Assembly: GCF_947331465.1 (NCBI RefSeq)
Contig: NZ_CAMZOK010000002.1
Span: forward strand, 62,001 to 126,000
Origin: Shimia sp. Alg240-R146
Lineage (GTDB): Bacteria > Pseudomonadota > Alphaproteobacteria > Rhodobacterales > Rhodobacteraceae
Direction of reading: 5' to 3'
Length of the DNA: 64,000 nt
In this document: positions 35,671-45,021 of the stretch, one piece after another
How the letters are laid out: each line of letters begins with the position of its first letter
Position numbering within the stretch: the stretch's first letter is position 1
Position numbers and translations under genes: made by a program
The notes under the pieces: model-generated
The model's database searches: none
Seen by the model: only the letters and a program-made list of their open reading frames with translations
Told to the model about the DNA's origin: nothing

Positions 35671-36852
35671 ATGGCAAAACTCGGCGAAGACATCATCGGC
35701 ACCAGCGGGATGCCTCCATTTTTCAAAGTTGCCAATGCAGGTGACGTTTCCATTGACGCACCCATAAATCGCAAGGGCGACGCGCTTAGGACTTGGGTGC
35801 GGTCCTTCAGTGGATTTCAAAAAGAAGCGCTTATCCGGTCTGCCAAAACCGGCGACACTTGGCGGCTTGTTTCGGACGAAGGTCCCTATTTGAATGGGCA
35901 CGACGCCGCGCCCTGTCCTCTGGCGTTTCTATCCACCGGGATGGTCGCAAGTTTCATGAATGAAATCATTGCTTTGGCAGCCAAGCAAAGTATCGAAATA
36001 CGCAAGCTCAAGCTGATCCAGGACAACTACTATACGATGAAAGGCTCGATGCCGAAGCGCACGATGGTTGGCGGTGCCGAGAACATTGAACTGCAGGTCG
36101 AGATCGACTGCGATCTGGATGACGCAGCGCTGAATGAGTTTCTGATCAATGCCACTTTTGCTTCGCCTCTGAACGGGTTGATGCGGGGGCAGCTTGAAAG
36201 CCTGTTCAAGCTCGGCAAGAACGGGTCAGAGTTGCCAACCGCCAAGGTGGCCGAACTGGACGCACCACTGTTTCCAGATCCGGGCGATCACTTTGCGGTT
36301 GCCCGACCAGACGAGGGTGATCTGATCCTTATGAAACCAGTAGGATTGACACCAAAAAAAGAAGTCGCCAAGGGAACCGCATCGGGTGGGTCCAGCCTGT
36401 CGGATGAACAGGACCGGCGCCTCAATATTGGCGCTGTTGCGGTGTTGCGCGAAGATGGGATCAAAGAGATCCAGCAGATGCAATACTCGCCTTATGGAAC
36501 ATCGTTTAAGTTCCTGTCGTCTGAGGACGGCCGCGCGCCGGATGCAAATACCTTGATCAGCGCCGGTATTGGGTTTTGTTTTATGACCCAGTTCGGACGA
36601 TTTGTATCGATGCTAAAGCTGGATTTGCCTGACTATCGTATCGTTCAGGACACTCATTTTTCATTGGGTGGGGCCAGTGGCGGCACCGGTAAGGCGGGCG
36701 AAGCAGATCCAATTGAAACACACGTCTATCTGGAAACCGGTGAGAGTGATGCGACTGCTCAGGAGATGTTGGACATTTCAGAGCAGACCTGCTTCTTGCA
36801 TGCATTCTGTCGCACCGACCTAAAAACAAAGCTCAAGATTGTCAGGACTTGA
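35671..36852 (+). CDS. OsmC-like protein, probably a tandem of two domains
   Basis: 393 aa, twice the usual OsmC/Ohr length (about 140-180). The first unit (about 20-190) has APCPLAFLSTGMVASFMNEI, the position where OsmC proteins carry a helix with a redox Cys; the second (about 250-390) has SAGIGFCFMTQFGRFVSML and a later cysteine pair, C-x5-C (QTCFLHAFC). OsmC proteins reduce organic peroxides through a Cys pair or handle thiol compounds. Here it is last in a glutathione-linked operon, so a role in releasing a glutathionyl intermediate is possible. Start two bases after the DUF2218 stop. Confidence 0.7.
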   Translation: MAKLGEDIIGTSGMPPFFKVANAGDVSIDAPINRKGDALRTWVRSFSGFQKEALIRSAKTGDTWRLVSDEGPYLNGHDAAPCPLAFLSTGMVASFMNEIIALAAKQSIEIRKLKLIQDNYYTMKGSMPKRTMVGGAENIELQVEIDCDLDDAALNEFLINATFASPLNGLMRGQLESLFKLGKNGSELPTAKVAELDAPLFPDPGDHFAVARPDEGDLILMKPVGLTPKKEVAKGTASGGSSLSDEQDRRLNIGAVAVLREDGIKEIQQMQYSPYGTSFKFLSSEDGRAPDANTLISAGIGFCFMTQFGRFVSMLKLDLPDYRIVQDTHFSLGGASGGTGKAGEADPIETHVYLETGESDATAQEMLDISEQTCFLHAFCRTDLKTKLKIVRT

Positions 36853-36991
36853 GTTTCCTTTGTATTTTCGCCCAACGCTACACTGTGTCGCGAAAACCTT
36901 GGCCCTCTGGACGTCAATGCTCTCGCAGAAACCGCAATACTCTAGCTATGAGTCTCGCGCTTAAGGGTAATCCCTCCATTTCCAATGGGGC

Positions 36992-37138
36992 TCAGTCGTA
37001 GAATTTACGCGGTTGTTTTCTTTTCATGGCAGATGTCATGCCGCCAATGCCCATGTTGGGCCGCTCATTGTTGTAAGTCCGGAGCCAATCAGTTGCTTGG
37101 TCCTGTGCCTCCTCAACCGTTTCGAAGATGTTTTGCCG
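36992..37138 (-). pseudogene. IS3-family transposase C-terminal fragment
   Basis: On the reverse strand this reads EEAQDQATDWLRTYNNERPNMGIGG followed by MTSAMKRKQPRKFYD and a stop (shown here in two pieces of one frame). WLRTYNNERPNMGIGG is the familiar C-terminal end of IS3-family OrfB. The frame is not open further upstream and no OrfA is seen; GGGATTACCCTTAA (36962-36975 on the reverse strand) may be the old element's end. It is a relic, located downstream of mtlK. The surrounding 36853-37180 gap holds no other gene. Confidence 0.75.
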
Positions 37139-37180
37139 TCTTCGATCGTTGGTCGTCCGCCGCTATGGCATTTTACAAAG

Positions 37181-38704
37181 TCAATGCGTGCTGTAGGAGC
37201 CCTCTAAATATGCTGCGATCGCGGTTTCGCTACCGGAGTTGTAGATCTGGGTGAGCCAGAATTCAAAAGCATTGGAAAATCGTCGGTTCTCAGCCAGATC
37301 GCCGTAGATGTGACTTTGTCTAAGCCAGGATTGTGGCGATCCGCGTGCAGTTGTGGCAACCGCAGTCAGCTCCGTCCAGAAGGGGTCATTGGGGGTGATT
37401 TCAGTTCCGTCTTCGCGTGTCCCCATACACATGCGGGCCCACAAGGCTTCGACCAAGCTAAGCCCGTCGATGGCACCTCCGGCGGCTAAAGCATCCCGTA
37501 GGGTTGGTAAAACAAAACCAGTGTGTCTGGATGATCCGTCAAAGGCCACCCGTCGGGTTGTGTCCCGCACTTGCGGGTTAGAAAAACGAGTGGATATGTT
37601 AGCGACATAGTCCTGAGGGTGCAGGCCCGGCACCGGAGAAACATATGGCACAATTTCGCTGTATTGCACCTTGTTGAAAAAGGCGGAAATCACAGGGTGC
37701 CCCATGCAGTCTGCGATTGTTTTGACCGACAAAAGCTCACCCGCATTGGCCAATACTTGATGGCCGGCATTCAGGATGCGGATTTTCATCGCCTCAAAAT
37801 TATGCACGTCGCTTGTGAGCGTCGCGCCGACATTGTCCCAATTCGGCCGACCGGCGCAAAAATCGTCTTCGATGACCCACTGGCGATAGTTTTCATGGGT
37901 CACAGGCGCGGCGTCGTTGATGCCAAAACTTTGCGCGAGGGCTAGCTCCTTGGGGCCAGTTGCTGGCACGATGCAGTCGACCATAGAGTTGGGAAACGAC
38001 CCTTCGGTCTCAATCCATCGTGCCAATGCGGGGTTCGAAAGTTCGGCCAGCGTGGTGACGGCTTTGCGTGAAATCATGCCGTTACCTTGGAGGTTGTCGC
38101 AGCTTTGCACGGAAAACGGTCCAATCCCGGCCTCTCGTCTAAGATTTAGGGCGGCGACAATGGCACCAAAAACCGTTCGTGGCGTAGCCGGATGTCGGGC
38201 GTCATGTTGTATGTCGGCATGATCGGCGTCAAATTCTCCAGTGGCGGGATCAATGAAATACCCACCTTCGGTCACGGTCAGCGAAACAATCCGGATACGT
38301 GGGTCAGCCATAGCGGAGATCAGCGCACCGTTGCCTTCCTCGATCGGCAAAAAGTTGATCATCGATCCGATCACTTCGGCGGAGGTGCCTTGGGGGGCAA
38401 GTTCGATCAGCGATGACAAGCAATCCTGTGCCAATAGACGCTCGCGCATCGACGCGTCTTGAGGACGTACTCCTGCGCCGATAATGGCCCAATCAAGCGC
38501 CAGCCCTTGTTGCATCAGGCGATGTAAATACCATGCTTGATGAGCACGGTGAAAATTACCCACACCGATATGTACGATGCCCGGCGTTAGCGAGGTTCGA
38601 TCGTAAGTTGGCCTTGCCACGTCCGCAGGCAGAGAATCCAACGTCGCATTTGAGAGCGCAACAGGTGTTGATCCAACGGTCGGATTGTCCAGTGGATTAG
38701 CCAT
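37181..38704 (-). CDS. mtlK: Mannitol 2-dehydrogenase family polyol dehydrogenase
   Basis: 507 aa from ATG 38704. Long-chain mannitol dehydrogenase fold: GIVHIGVGNFHRAHQAWY binds NAD, and the catalytic triad Lys307, Asn312 and His315 is in KIRILNAGH. The enzyme converts mannitol or arabinitol to the ketose. Last gene of the polyol ABC operon, as in Rhodobacter sphaeroides smo-mtlK, but no SDR-type sorbitol dehydrogenase (SmoS) is present here. The substrate within the polyol group is uncertain. Confidence 0.9.
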   Translation of the reverse strand: MANPLDNPTVGSTPVALSNATLDSLPADVARPTYDRTSLTPGIVHIGVGNFHRAHQAWYLHRLMQQGLALDWAIIGAGVRPQDASMRERLLAQDCLSSLIELAPQGTSAEVIGSMINFLPIEEGNGALISAMADPRIRIVSLTVTEGGYFIDPATGEFDADHADIQHDARHPATPRTVFGAIVAALNLRREAGIGPFSVQSCDNLQGNGMISRKAVTTLAELSNPALARWIETEGSFPNSMVDCIVPATGPKELALAQSFGINDAAPVTHENYRQWVIEDDFCAGRPNWDNVGATLTSDVHNFEAMKIRILNAGHQVLANAGELLSVKTIADCMGHPVISAFFNKVQYSEIVPYVSPVPGLHPQDYVANISTRFSNPQVRDTTRRVAFDGSSRHTGFVLPTLRDALAAGGAIDGLSLVEALWARMCMGTREDGTEITPNDPFWTELTAVATTARGSPQSWLRQSHIYGDLAENRRFSNAFEFWLTQIYNSGSETAIAAYLEGSYSTH

Positions 38705-38737
38705 GGCCAACCTGCGCCTTGATTTGGGTAATAGCTA

Positions 38738-39742
38738 TCATGTGATGCGCAGCCCGTTGTCGTTAAAACGGTGGATTTTTTCCGCGGTTGGCGTGAGATA
38801 CACAGTGTCGCCGTGGCGTGCTGCAAACTCGCCATCCACGCGCACAGTCATAGCTTCACCGCCTCCGTCTGGATGCACATACAAGAACGTGTCGGAACCC
38901 AGATGCTCGGCGACGCCAACAGTGGCTTTCCATGTGCCGTCGGTGGTCGATATAGCAATGTGTTCTGGACGAACGCCAATGGAATGTGCGCCATGTTTTG
39001 CGGCCTCAGCGCCTTCTAAAAAGTTCATGGTGGGGGAGCCGATAAAGCCGGCGACAAACCGGTTGCAAGGCGCATTGTAAAGCTCAAGCGGGCTGCCGAC
39101 TTGTTCGATCACACCGGCCTGCAACACCACGATTTTGTCGGCCATCGTCATGGCTTCGATTTGGTCGTGGGTCACATAGATCATTGTGGTCTGCAGCCGT
39201 TCGTGCATTTCGCTGATTTCAAGGCGCATTCCGACACGGAGAGCGGCATCCAGATTGGAGAGCGGCTCGTCAAACAAAAACGCCGAGGGGTCGCGCACAA
39301 TCGCGCGTCCGATGGCCACCCGCTGGCGTTGCCCGCCGGACAGTTGGCCGGGTTTGCGATCTAGGTAATCGGTCAGGTTTAGCGCCTTTGCAGCGGCTTC
39401 AATCCGGCGTTCTTGTTCAGCGGCGTCAACCTTGGCCATACGCATCGGAAAGGCAATATTTTTGCGCACCGACATGTGCGGGTAGAGCGCGTATGATTGG
39501 AAAACCATCGCCAGTCCCCGCTTGGACGGGGGCACCTGTGTAACCACTTCCTCGTCAATGATCACGTCGCCGGAGGTGACTTCTTCGAGTCCGGCAATCA
39601 GGCGCAGCAGCGTGGACTTTCCGCATCCAGAAGGGCCGACAAATACCGCAAACTCTCCGTCTTCAATTGTCAGGTCTAGCGGCGGGATGACTTCGACATC
39701 CCCAAATTTCTTGCTGACCTTATCAAGCACAATGCGTCCCAT
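38738..39742 (-). CDS. smoK: Polyol ABC transporter ATPase
   Basis: 334 aa. Walker [10 protein letters not shown], signature LSGGQRQR, Walker B AFLFDEP, switch THDQ, and a C-terminal TOBE-type region ([10 protein letters not shown]). It energises the polyol permease made by the next two genes. Size and motifs agree with SmoK/MalK proteins. The other CUT1 ATPase in the window (418-1473) is clearly a separate paralogue. Confidence 0.9.
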   Translation of the reverse strand: MGRIVLDKVSKKFGDVEVIPPLDLTIEDGEFAVFVGPSGCGKSTLLRLIAGLEEVTSGDVIIDEEVVTQVPPSKRGLAMVFQSYALYPHMSVRKNIAFPMRMAKVDAAEQERRIEAAAKALNLTDYLDRKPGQLSGGQRQRVAIGRAIVRDPSAFLFDEPLSNLDAALRVGMRLEISEMHERLQTTMIYVTHDQIEAMTMADKIVVLQAGVIEQVGSPLELYNAPCNRFVAGFIGSPTMNFLEGAEAAKHGAHSIGVRPEHIAISTTDGTWKATVGVAEHLGSDTFLYVHPDGGGEAMTVRVDGEFAARHGDTVYLTPTAEKIHRFNDNGLRIT

Positions 39743-39751
39743 GATTTTTCC

Positions 39752-40585
39752 TTATTTCACAGCGCCAAAGGTCAAGCCTTGGACCAATTGTTTCTGACAG
39801 AACCATCCGAGGATGATGATCGGGCCCACAGCCGCGGCCGAAACCGCAGACAACCGGCCAAAGAACAAGCCTTCGGGTGCACGATTGCCTTCGATCAGCT
39901 TGGAGAGTGTCGCCGCATCAGTGGTGGTGAGACGGACAGTCCAATAGGCTTCGTTCCAGCAGAAGATGAAGCACAGCAGCGCAGTAGAGACGATGCCCCC
40001 CCACGCCAGCGGCACGAGGATTTCTTTGAATTCGCCCCAAGTGTTGACGCCGTCCATTTGACCGGCCTCGATGATGTCTTTGGGGATCTCCTTGAAGTAG
40101 GTAAATAGCATCCACACTACAATTGGCAGGTTGATGAGGCTCAGTACCAAGATCACCAGAAAATGCGTGTCAAACAGCCCGAGCGACTTGGTGAGAAACG
40201 TCATTGGATAGAGCACAGCAGCGGCTGGCAGCATCTTGGTCGACAGCATCCACATCAGCACGTCTTTGGTCGCGCGGCTGGGATTGAACGCCATCGCATA
40301 GGCGCAAGGAATGCCGATAAACAAGGTGAACAGCGTCGCGGCGACAGCGGTGATGACCGAGTTCTTGGCAAAGCGCCAATAGTCGTAGTTCTCGGTCATA
40401 TTGAGGTAGTTTTCCAACGTTGGTTTGAAAACAAACAGGAATTCTGGCTTCACCGCGTCTGCATCGGTTTTGAAACTTGTCAAAATCATCCAGAAGATCG
40501 GGAAAAAGAACATCAGCCCGACAGCCCACGCCAACACGGGGCGCCCAACTTTTCCAAATTTTGAGGGAGGTGCAACAATGGCCAT
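39752..40585 (-). CDS. smoG: Polyol ABC transporter permease (MalG-like)
   Basis: 277 aa, about six membrane helices, EAA loop PKDIIEAGQMDGVNTWGEFK at about 177-196. Normal length for the family, in contrast to the enlarged permease at 3878-5035. The start is 11 bases after the preceding stop in the direction of transcription. Confidence 0.9.
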   Translation of the reverse strand: MAIVAPPSKFGKVGRPVLAWAVGLMFFFPIFWMILTSFKTDADAVKPEFLFVFKPTLENYLNMTENYDYWRFAKNSVITAVAATLFTLFIGIPCAYAMAFNPSRATKDVLMWMLSTKMLPAAAVLYPMTFLTKSLGLFDTHFLVILVLSLINLPIVVWMLFTYFKEIPKDIIEAGQMDGVNTWGEFKEILVPLAWGGIVSTALLCFIFCWNEAYWTVRLTTTDAATLSKLIEGNRAPEGLFFGRLSAVSAAAVGPIIILGWFCQKQLVQGLTFGAVK

Positions 40586-40596
40586 AATCTTCTCCT

Positions 40597-41535
40597 CTAT
40601 TCCATCAACGTCTTGCCAACCATGCGCAGCAAGAAGATCGCGACGATGTTGGCGAGAATGACGGCAAAGATGCCGGTGGCGCTGGCGGCGCCAATGTTGT
40701 TGTTGGCGAATTCACCAATTAGGTAAGGCAAGTTTTTGTTGCCGTTGCCGCGGCTGACAATCTCGATTTCGGCGTAAAGCGACAGGTGAAAAATCGCCTG
40801 AATCATGACCACAATCGCAATTGGGCGGCCAAGATGTGGCAGCGTCAGAAACCGGAATTGTGACCAAACGCCAGCACCATCCAGCACTGCGGCTTCTTTC
40901 TGTTGCTGATCCTCAGATTGTAGTGAAGTCATGAAGATCAGGACCGCAAAAGGCGTCCATTGCCACGTTACCATCATGATCACGGCATAGGCCGATGTTT
41001 GAGTAGCGCGGAACGAGATGGGCTCAAATTCCGGCCAGAGGGAGAAGAATCCTCCCACCAACGGCGCACTCTGCAAACTTGCGACAAGGTCGTTGATGCC
41101 CGCCACGGCCAGCCCATTCAGGCCTAGTACCGGATCGAGTATCATGTTGATCCACAACACTGCGTTGACCGCTGGCATGACAAAAAACGGGGAGATTAAC
41201 AGCACCCGCACGATGCCGCGACCGGGGAAAACTCTGTTGATTAGGATGGCAATCAAAATACCCAGAATGACGGTCGCAAACAAAATGCTGCATACGATGA
41301 ACAGACTGTTTTGAATGGCGAACCAGAAATCCTTGGAGCTCATTACGAACTCATAGTTACCAAAGCCTCGCCAGTTGCTGAGGCTTGGCTTGGTCCATTC
41401 CGGACGGCGCAAGCTGTTCAGTACATAGCGGATGAAAGAAAAGTAGAGCGTCATCCCTAATGGGACCAACATCCAAACCAGAAGCAGCAGGACCGCGGGA
41501 GATTGCAACAATCTCGGAAGTGTTCTCTTAGACAT
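40597..41535 (-). CDS. smoF: Polyol ABC transporter permease (MalF-like)
   Basis: 312 aa, six membrane helices, with the EAA-type loop QQKEAAVLDGAGVWSQFRFL near residues 207-226. Together with the neighbouring permease it forms the channel for the polyol. A GGAGGA site precedes ATG 41535. Confidence 0.9.
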   Translation of the reverse strand: MSKRTLPRLLQSPAVLLLLVWMLVPLGMTLYFSFIRYVLNSLRRPEWTKPSLSNWRGFGNYEFVMSSKDFWFAIQNSLFIVCSILFATVILGILIAILINRVFPGRGIVRVLLISPFFVMPAVNAVLWINMILDPVLGLNGLAVAGINDLVASLQSAPLVGGFFSLWPEFEPISFRATQTSAYAVIMMVTWQWTPFAVLIFMTSLQSEDQQQKEAAVLDGAGVWSQFRFLTLPHLGRPIAIVVMIQAIFHLSLYAEIEIVSRGNGNKNLPYLIGEFANNNIGAASATGIFAVILANIVAIFLLRMVGKTLME

Positions 41536-41665
41536 AAGTCTATCCTCCTGGCGAAACGAGGGTCCCGTTCAGCCTGTCCAAAGTAAGTTGCTGTTGTTCG
41601 GATAAGAGTGTTGCCAGATTGGCTTTGTAAAACAAGCGACGCTGCGTCTTGGGCAGGGTCGGGAT

Positions 41666-41693
41666 GGTGAGGCCCGTCGTGACGGGCCCCACC
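41666..41693 (-). terminator. Hairpin after the polyol receptor gene
   Basis: GGTG-a-GGCCCGTC pairs with GACGGGCC-c-CACC around a two-base loop (GT). It lies 8 bases after the receptor stop in the direction of transcription, with no T-run. This fits an mRNA-stabilising or attenuating hairpin that keeps receptor above permease. Confidence 0.55.
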
Positions 41694-41701
41694 AAGGGGG
41701 A

Positions 41702-42985
41702 TCAGTAGTAGCCAGCTTCGCGCATGATCGCGTCTGCTGCGGCTTGCGAAGCAGCAAGCGCATCGTCTACCGATTTCGCACCAGACAGCGCGGCTGCCAT
41801 TTCCTGTGCCACGGCAGAGCCCACTTCTGGGAACTCTGGGATCGCCGCAAACTGAACGCCAACGTATGGCTTCAGGTCTGTTGCGGCAGGTGCCGCAGAT
41901 TCAATCGCAGCCATTTCAGCTGCGGCAAAACCAGCAACCGCCTGGAATTCAGGGTAGGCGTAGGTCGAAGCACGTGTGCCGGTTGGAACCGAGCCCCAGC
42001 CAAAGTCCGGATGGTCGGCAACGGCTTTGATATAGGCCTTGGATGTGGCCCACTCGATAAAGGCATGTGCTGCCTCGGAGTTTGGCGAACCCGCTGGTAC
42101 AGCCATTGCCCAAGCCCAGAGCCAGTTCGCACCAACAGGGTTTCCTGCGTTTGGCGACTGTGCGTAGGCGACACCGTCAACTTCAAGGAAGGATGCCGCG
42201 ATTGTGGCGTCAATCCACATGCCGCATTTGCCTTCGTTGTAAAGCGCGAGGATTTCGTTGAACGAGTTACCCTCAGAACCGGGGGGGCCATAGTTGCCGA
42301 GCAGATCAACATAGAAATTGATTGCTGCTTTCCACTCGTCGCTGTTGATGGTGGGTTTGTAATCTGCGTCAAACCACGCGCCGCCGAAAGAGTTCACGAC
42401 AGTGGTGATGAACGCCATGTTGTCGCCCCAGCCCGGCTTGCCGCGCAGGCAGGCGCCGTAGACACCAGCGTCTGGGTTGTGAATAGCCGCCGCTGCCGCT
42501 TTGACGTTGTCCCAGCTGTCGTTGTCTGCAATCGAAACACCGGCCGCATCGGTCAGGTCCTTGCGGTACATGACCATCGAGCTTTCGCCATAAAATGGCG
42601 CCGCATAAAGCGTGCCTTCGTGGGACAGGCCGTTGCGCATCGCGGGCAGCATGTCATCGATGTCATAATCGGCGCCAAATTCCAGTGGCTCGATCCAACC
42701 TGCAGCACCCCAAATTGGGGCTTCCTGCATGCCGATGTTGATGATGTCATACTGACCACCACCGGTCGCAGTGTCTGATGTGACTTGTTCGCGTAGCACA
42801 CCTTCTTCCAGCGAAACCCACTCAAGCTCAATACCCGTATCGGCAGTATAGGCTTCAGCGACTTTTTGCATGTTGATCATGTGACCGTTGTTAACAATCG
42901 CAATTGTCAGGCTTTCAGCGTATGCGCCGCCCGCTGAAATCAGCGAGAGAGCGGTCGCCGCCCGAATTGTATTCTTCAAGGACAT
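41702..42985 (-). CDS. smoE: Polyol ABC transporter periplasmic receptor
   Basis: 427 aa. Signal peptide MSLKNTIRAATALSLISAGGAYA. The mature start ESLTIAIVNNGHMINMQKV, then GGQYDIINIGMQEAPIWGAAGW, AAPFYGESSMVMYRKDL, ACLRGKPGWG and YVGVQFAAIPEFPEVG, agree closely with the SmoE sorbitol/mannitol receptor as I recall it. First gene of the operon, behind the LacI-type site at 43057-43070. Binding of polyols (mannitol, sorbitol, arabinitol) is expected from the family. Confidence 0.9.
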   Translation of the reverse strand: MSLKNTIRAATALSLISAGGAYAESLTIAIVNNGHMINMQKVAEAYTADTGIELEWVSLEEGVLREQVTSDTATGGGQYDIINIGMQEAPIWGAAGWIEPLEFGADYDIDDMLPAMRNGLSHEGTLYAAPFYGESSMVMYRKDLTDAAGVSIADNDSWDNVKAAAAAIHNPDAGVYGACLRGKPGWGDNMAFITTVVNSFGGAWFDADYKPTINSDEWKAAINFYVDLLGNYGPPGSEGNSFNEILALYNEGKCGMWIDATIAASFLEVDGVAYAQSPNAGNPVGANWLWAWAMAVPAGSPNSEAAHAFIEWATSKAYIKAVADHPDFGWGSVPTGTRASTYAYPEFQAVAGFAAAEMAAIESAAPAATDLKPYVGVQFAAIPEFPEVGSAVAQEMAAALSGAKSVDDALAASQAAADAIMREAGYY

Positions 42986-43056
42986 CCGTTTCCTCCCAAT
43001 GGTTGGATGTTGCCCTAAAACGCTACAGCCGAATCTCTCCTCGCGTCAATCAAAAT

Positions 43057-43070
43057 TTAACGCGCGTAAA
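43057..43070. promoter_or_regulatory. Candidate operator upstream of smoE (TTAACGCGCGTAAA)
   Basis: Near-symmetric, CpG-rich 14-mer in the 116-bp gap between the LacI gene and smoE, about 70 bases before the smoE ATG. A matching copy (12 of 14 identical on the opposite strand) lies upstream of the LacI gene at 44221-44234. Confidence 0.5.
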
Positions 43071-43101
43071 CTTAATTAATATTTACTTTCTAAATCAATG
43101 A

Positions 43102-44163
43102 CTAAGCGGACCCTCTTCGCACCAAATTTCCGTCAAACACGGTTTCGATTCGACTAACTGGCCGCGCATTCGACTCGATCATCCCAAAAAGCGTCTGCGC
43201 ACTTTTGCGCGCAATCGCCTCGTAATCTTGCGCAATCGTGGTCAGTGTTGGGCAAGTGTATCGCGAGAACGGATGGTCGTCGTGACCGGCCACTCGCAGC
43301 GCGCTTTCCGCGCCCGATCCGACCCGAAGTCCAAGCTGATAGGCCGCAGAAAGAAACCCGATGGCCAAACGGTCATTACTGCAAAGAATGGTGTCAGACG
43401 GCAGATTTCTCTCTGAGATAACGCGTGAACCTTCTTGAAAACCAATGTCTTCGAAATCCCATCCTTCGCCGGGTGCCTGAAGCAGAAGCGGCGCGTGGCC
43501 AAGACGCTCCATTGCATACACATAGGCGCTCCGTCGCTTAAGTGCGTTTGGGTTTGAGGGGGATTTCATTTCAAAAAACGCTGGCGGCTCACCAGTCTCG
43601 CAAAGATAGTCGACCATCAGGCCGATACTCTGCATGTTATCAGACCCGACAAAGGCCTCGCCGACGTTTTCGATATTGGCGTCAAAGAGCACAGTCGGCA
43701 CATCCGCGCAAAAAGCACTCAGCCGATCCGGATCCGAAACCCGCCCCAAGGGGGCCAACAAGACACCAGCAGGTTTTATCACGCGCAAGTTTTCAAGGTT
43801 CTCGATTTCCTGCTCCGGATCACCGTGTGAGCCGAGCAAAATCGGGCGATATCCGGCGTCCAGAACAAGGTTTTCAACGTTGCGGGCAATTTCAGCAAAA
43901 AACGGGTCGGCCATATATGGTATGACTATGCCGATATTTTTGGTCAGCCGGCGGTTTTGGTTCATGGCATAGAAATTCGGTTGGTAGTCAAATTTTTCCA
44001 GAGCGCTTTCAATACGTGTTCTTGTCGACCTACGCACGCTTGAAGGATCGTTGAAATATTTGGATAGCGTTGGGCGAGAAATACCGCTGACAGCGGCGAA
44101 TTCTTCCATGTTTTTGATTTTAGGTTCTGTCATCCGTCCGCACACCCTTCGCTCGTTTTTCAC
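43102..44163 (-). CDS. LacI-family regulator of the polyol operon
   Basis: 353 aa from 44163, or 343 aa if MTEPKIKNMEEF (44133) is the start. The helix-turn-helix NMEEFAAVSGISRPTLSKYF is a variant of the usual form, with the effector domain from about residue 75 (NIGIVIPYMADPFFAEIARN). It is next to and in the same direction as smoE, so polyol-responsive control of the operon and of itself is the natural reading. Confidence 0.92.
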   Translation of the reverse strand: MKNERRVCGRMTEPKIKNMEEFAAVSGISRPTLSKYFNDPSSVRRSTRTRIESALEKFDYQPNFYAMNQNRRLTKNIGIVIPYMADPFFAEIARNVENLVLDAGYRPILLGSHGDPEQEIENLENLRVIKPAGVLLAPLGRVSDPDRLSAFCADVPTVLFDANIENVGEAFVGSDNMQSIGLMVDYLCETGEPPAFFEMKSPSNPNALKRRSAYVYAMERLGHAPLLLQAPGEGWDFEDIGFQEGSRVISERNLPSDTILCSNDRLAIGFLSAAYQLGLRVGSGAESALRVAGHDDHPFSRYTCPTLTTIAQDYEAIARKSAQTLFGMIESNARPVSRIETVFDGNLVRRGSA

Positions 44164-45020
44164 ACCAGAGGCTCCTCACTCTGACAAACTATGCAGTACC
44201 GGGCCAAGTTAACAGCAAAGTTTGCGCGCGTTAGGTTTTCGTGGGTAAGTGATTAATTTTGTTAACAAATGCATTTTGGTGATGCGGTTTATGCAGACGT
44301 AATGTCGGGTTTGTTGCCGGCAATCACTAAGGTCTGGCGCAGTTTTATTGGAAATCTATTCGGCCGTTAGACCCCGAGAAAGAATACAGTCGCAATTCGA
44401 CGTAGATGGAGAATGTCACGAAATAGGCGATACACATCGGTGATTTTGACCTTGAGAAGCACAGGCCGGCATTTCATGTAGGCTCAAGATTTCGCCCTGA
44501 AGGCAGTCCAACCTCAGGGGGCAGGATCGATGCTTGGTCCCGAGAATTCGACCCGAGCCCTAACGATGGGGCCCATCAAGTGCGATTGCTTAACCACCCA
44601 ACTCAACAGACGACCACTATGATTTCTACCGCCTGCGTCCTAAAACGGATGTCAGTTCATAACGGCCACCACCACATTCAAATTGTAGGGACGATAATAC
44701 GCAATGCCAAAGCTCTCGCCGCAAAGCCTCGTCAAAAAACTGACTACTATCTTGAGTGAGGCGGTCTTGCCGGGGGGGGCTGAATTGCAGTCAGATCAAC
44801 GCGCACCGAACCCTTCTGGCGATTCAAATGCGGTTATTGTTAGGCGGCTGTTTCTGCACGTTCTTCGAACTGTGACCCACGCAAAAGCGATTGCTTCCCA
44901 CGGTGAAGGCGAGGGCTGTGCCCGACTGGAAGGCTGGTGGTCGAAAAAGCTTGATCCACAACAAATCACCACAAACATTGGCTCTTGGCCTCCGGCCTCC
45001 AGTAAGTGGGCGACGCATTG
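44164..45020. other. Long intergenic region
   Basis: 857 bp between the LacI gene and the Kdo transferase genes. It holds the operator copy near 44221, a palindrome TTTGTTAACAAA at 44258-44269, and one doubtful open frame (44704-45021). No tRNA or other RNA gene was recognised; the rest looks featureless. Confidence 0.5.
44221..44234. promoter_or_regulatory. Candidate operator upstream of the polyol LacI gene
   Basis: TTTGCGCGCGTTAG, whose reverse complement matches the site before smoE at 12 of 14 positions. It lies 58 bases upstream of the LacI start, suggesting autoregulation. Confidence 0.45.
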
Positions 45021-45021
45021 A
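44704..45021 (+). CDS. Doubtful 105-residue protein coupled to waaA
   Basis: An open frame (MPKLSPQSLVKKLTTILSE...) whose TGA overlaps the following ATG as TGATG, as would be seen for a real upstream gene. No family, signal peptide or clear membrane helix can be recognised; residues about 45-58 are mildly hydrophobic (VIVRRLFLHVLRTV). It may be a remnant of the acyltransferase gene often found before waaA in this group, or simply an open stretch. Confidence 0.25.
   Translation: MPKLSPQSLVKKLTTILSEAVLPGGAELQSDQRAPNPSGDSNAVIVRRLFLHVLRTVTHAKAIASHGEGEGCARLEGWWSKKLDPQQITTNIGSWPPASSKWATH

Noticed and set aside
44400-44700. Looked for tRNA or small RNA genes in the long gap before waaA.
   Set aside because: No cloverleaf, TTCGA-type loop or terminator pattern could be found.
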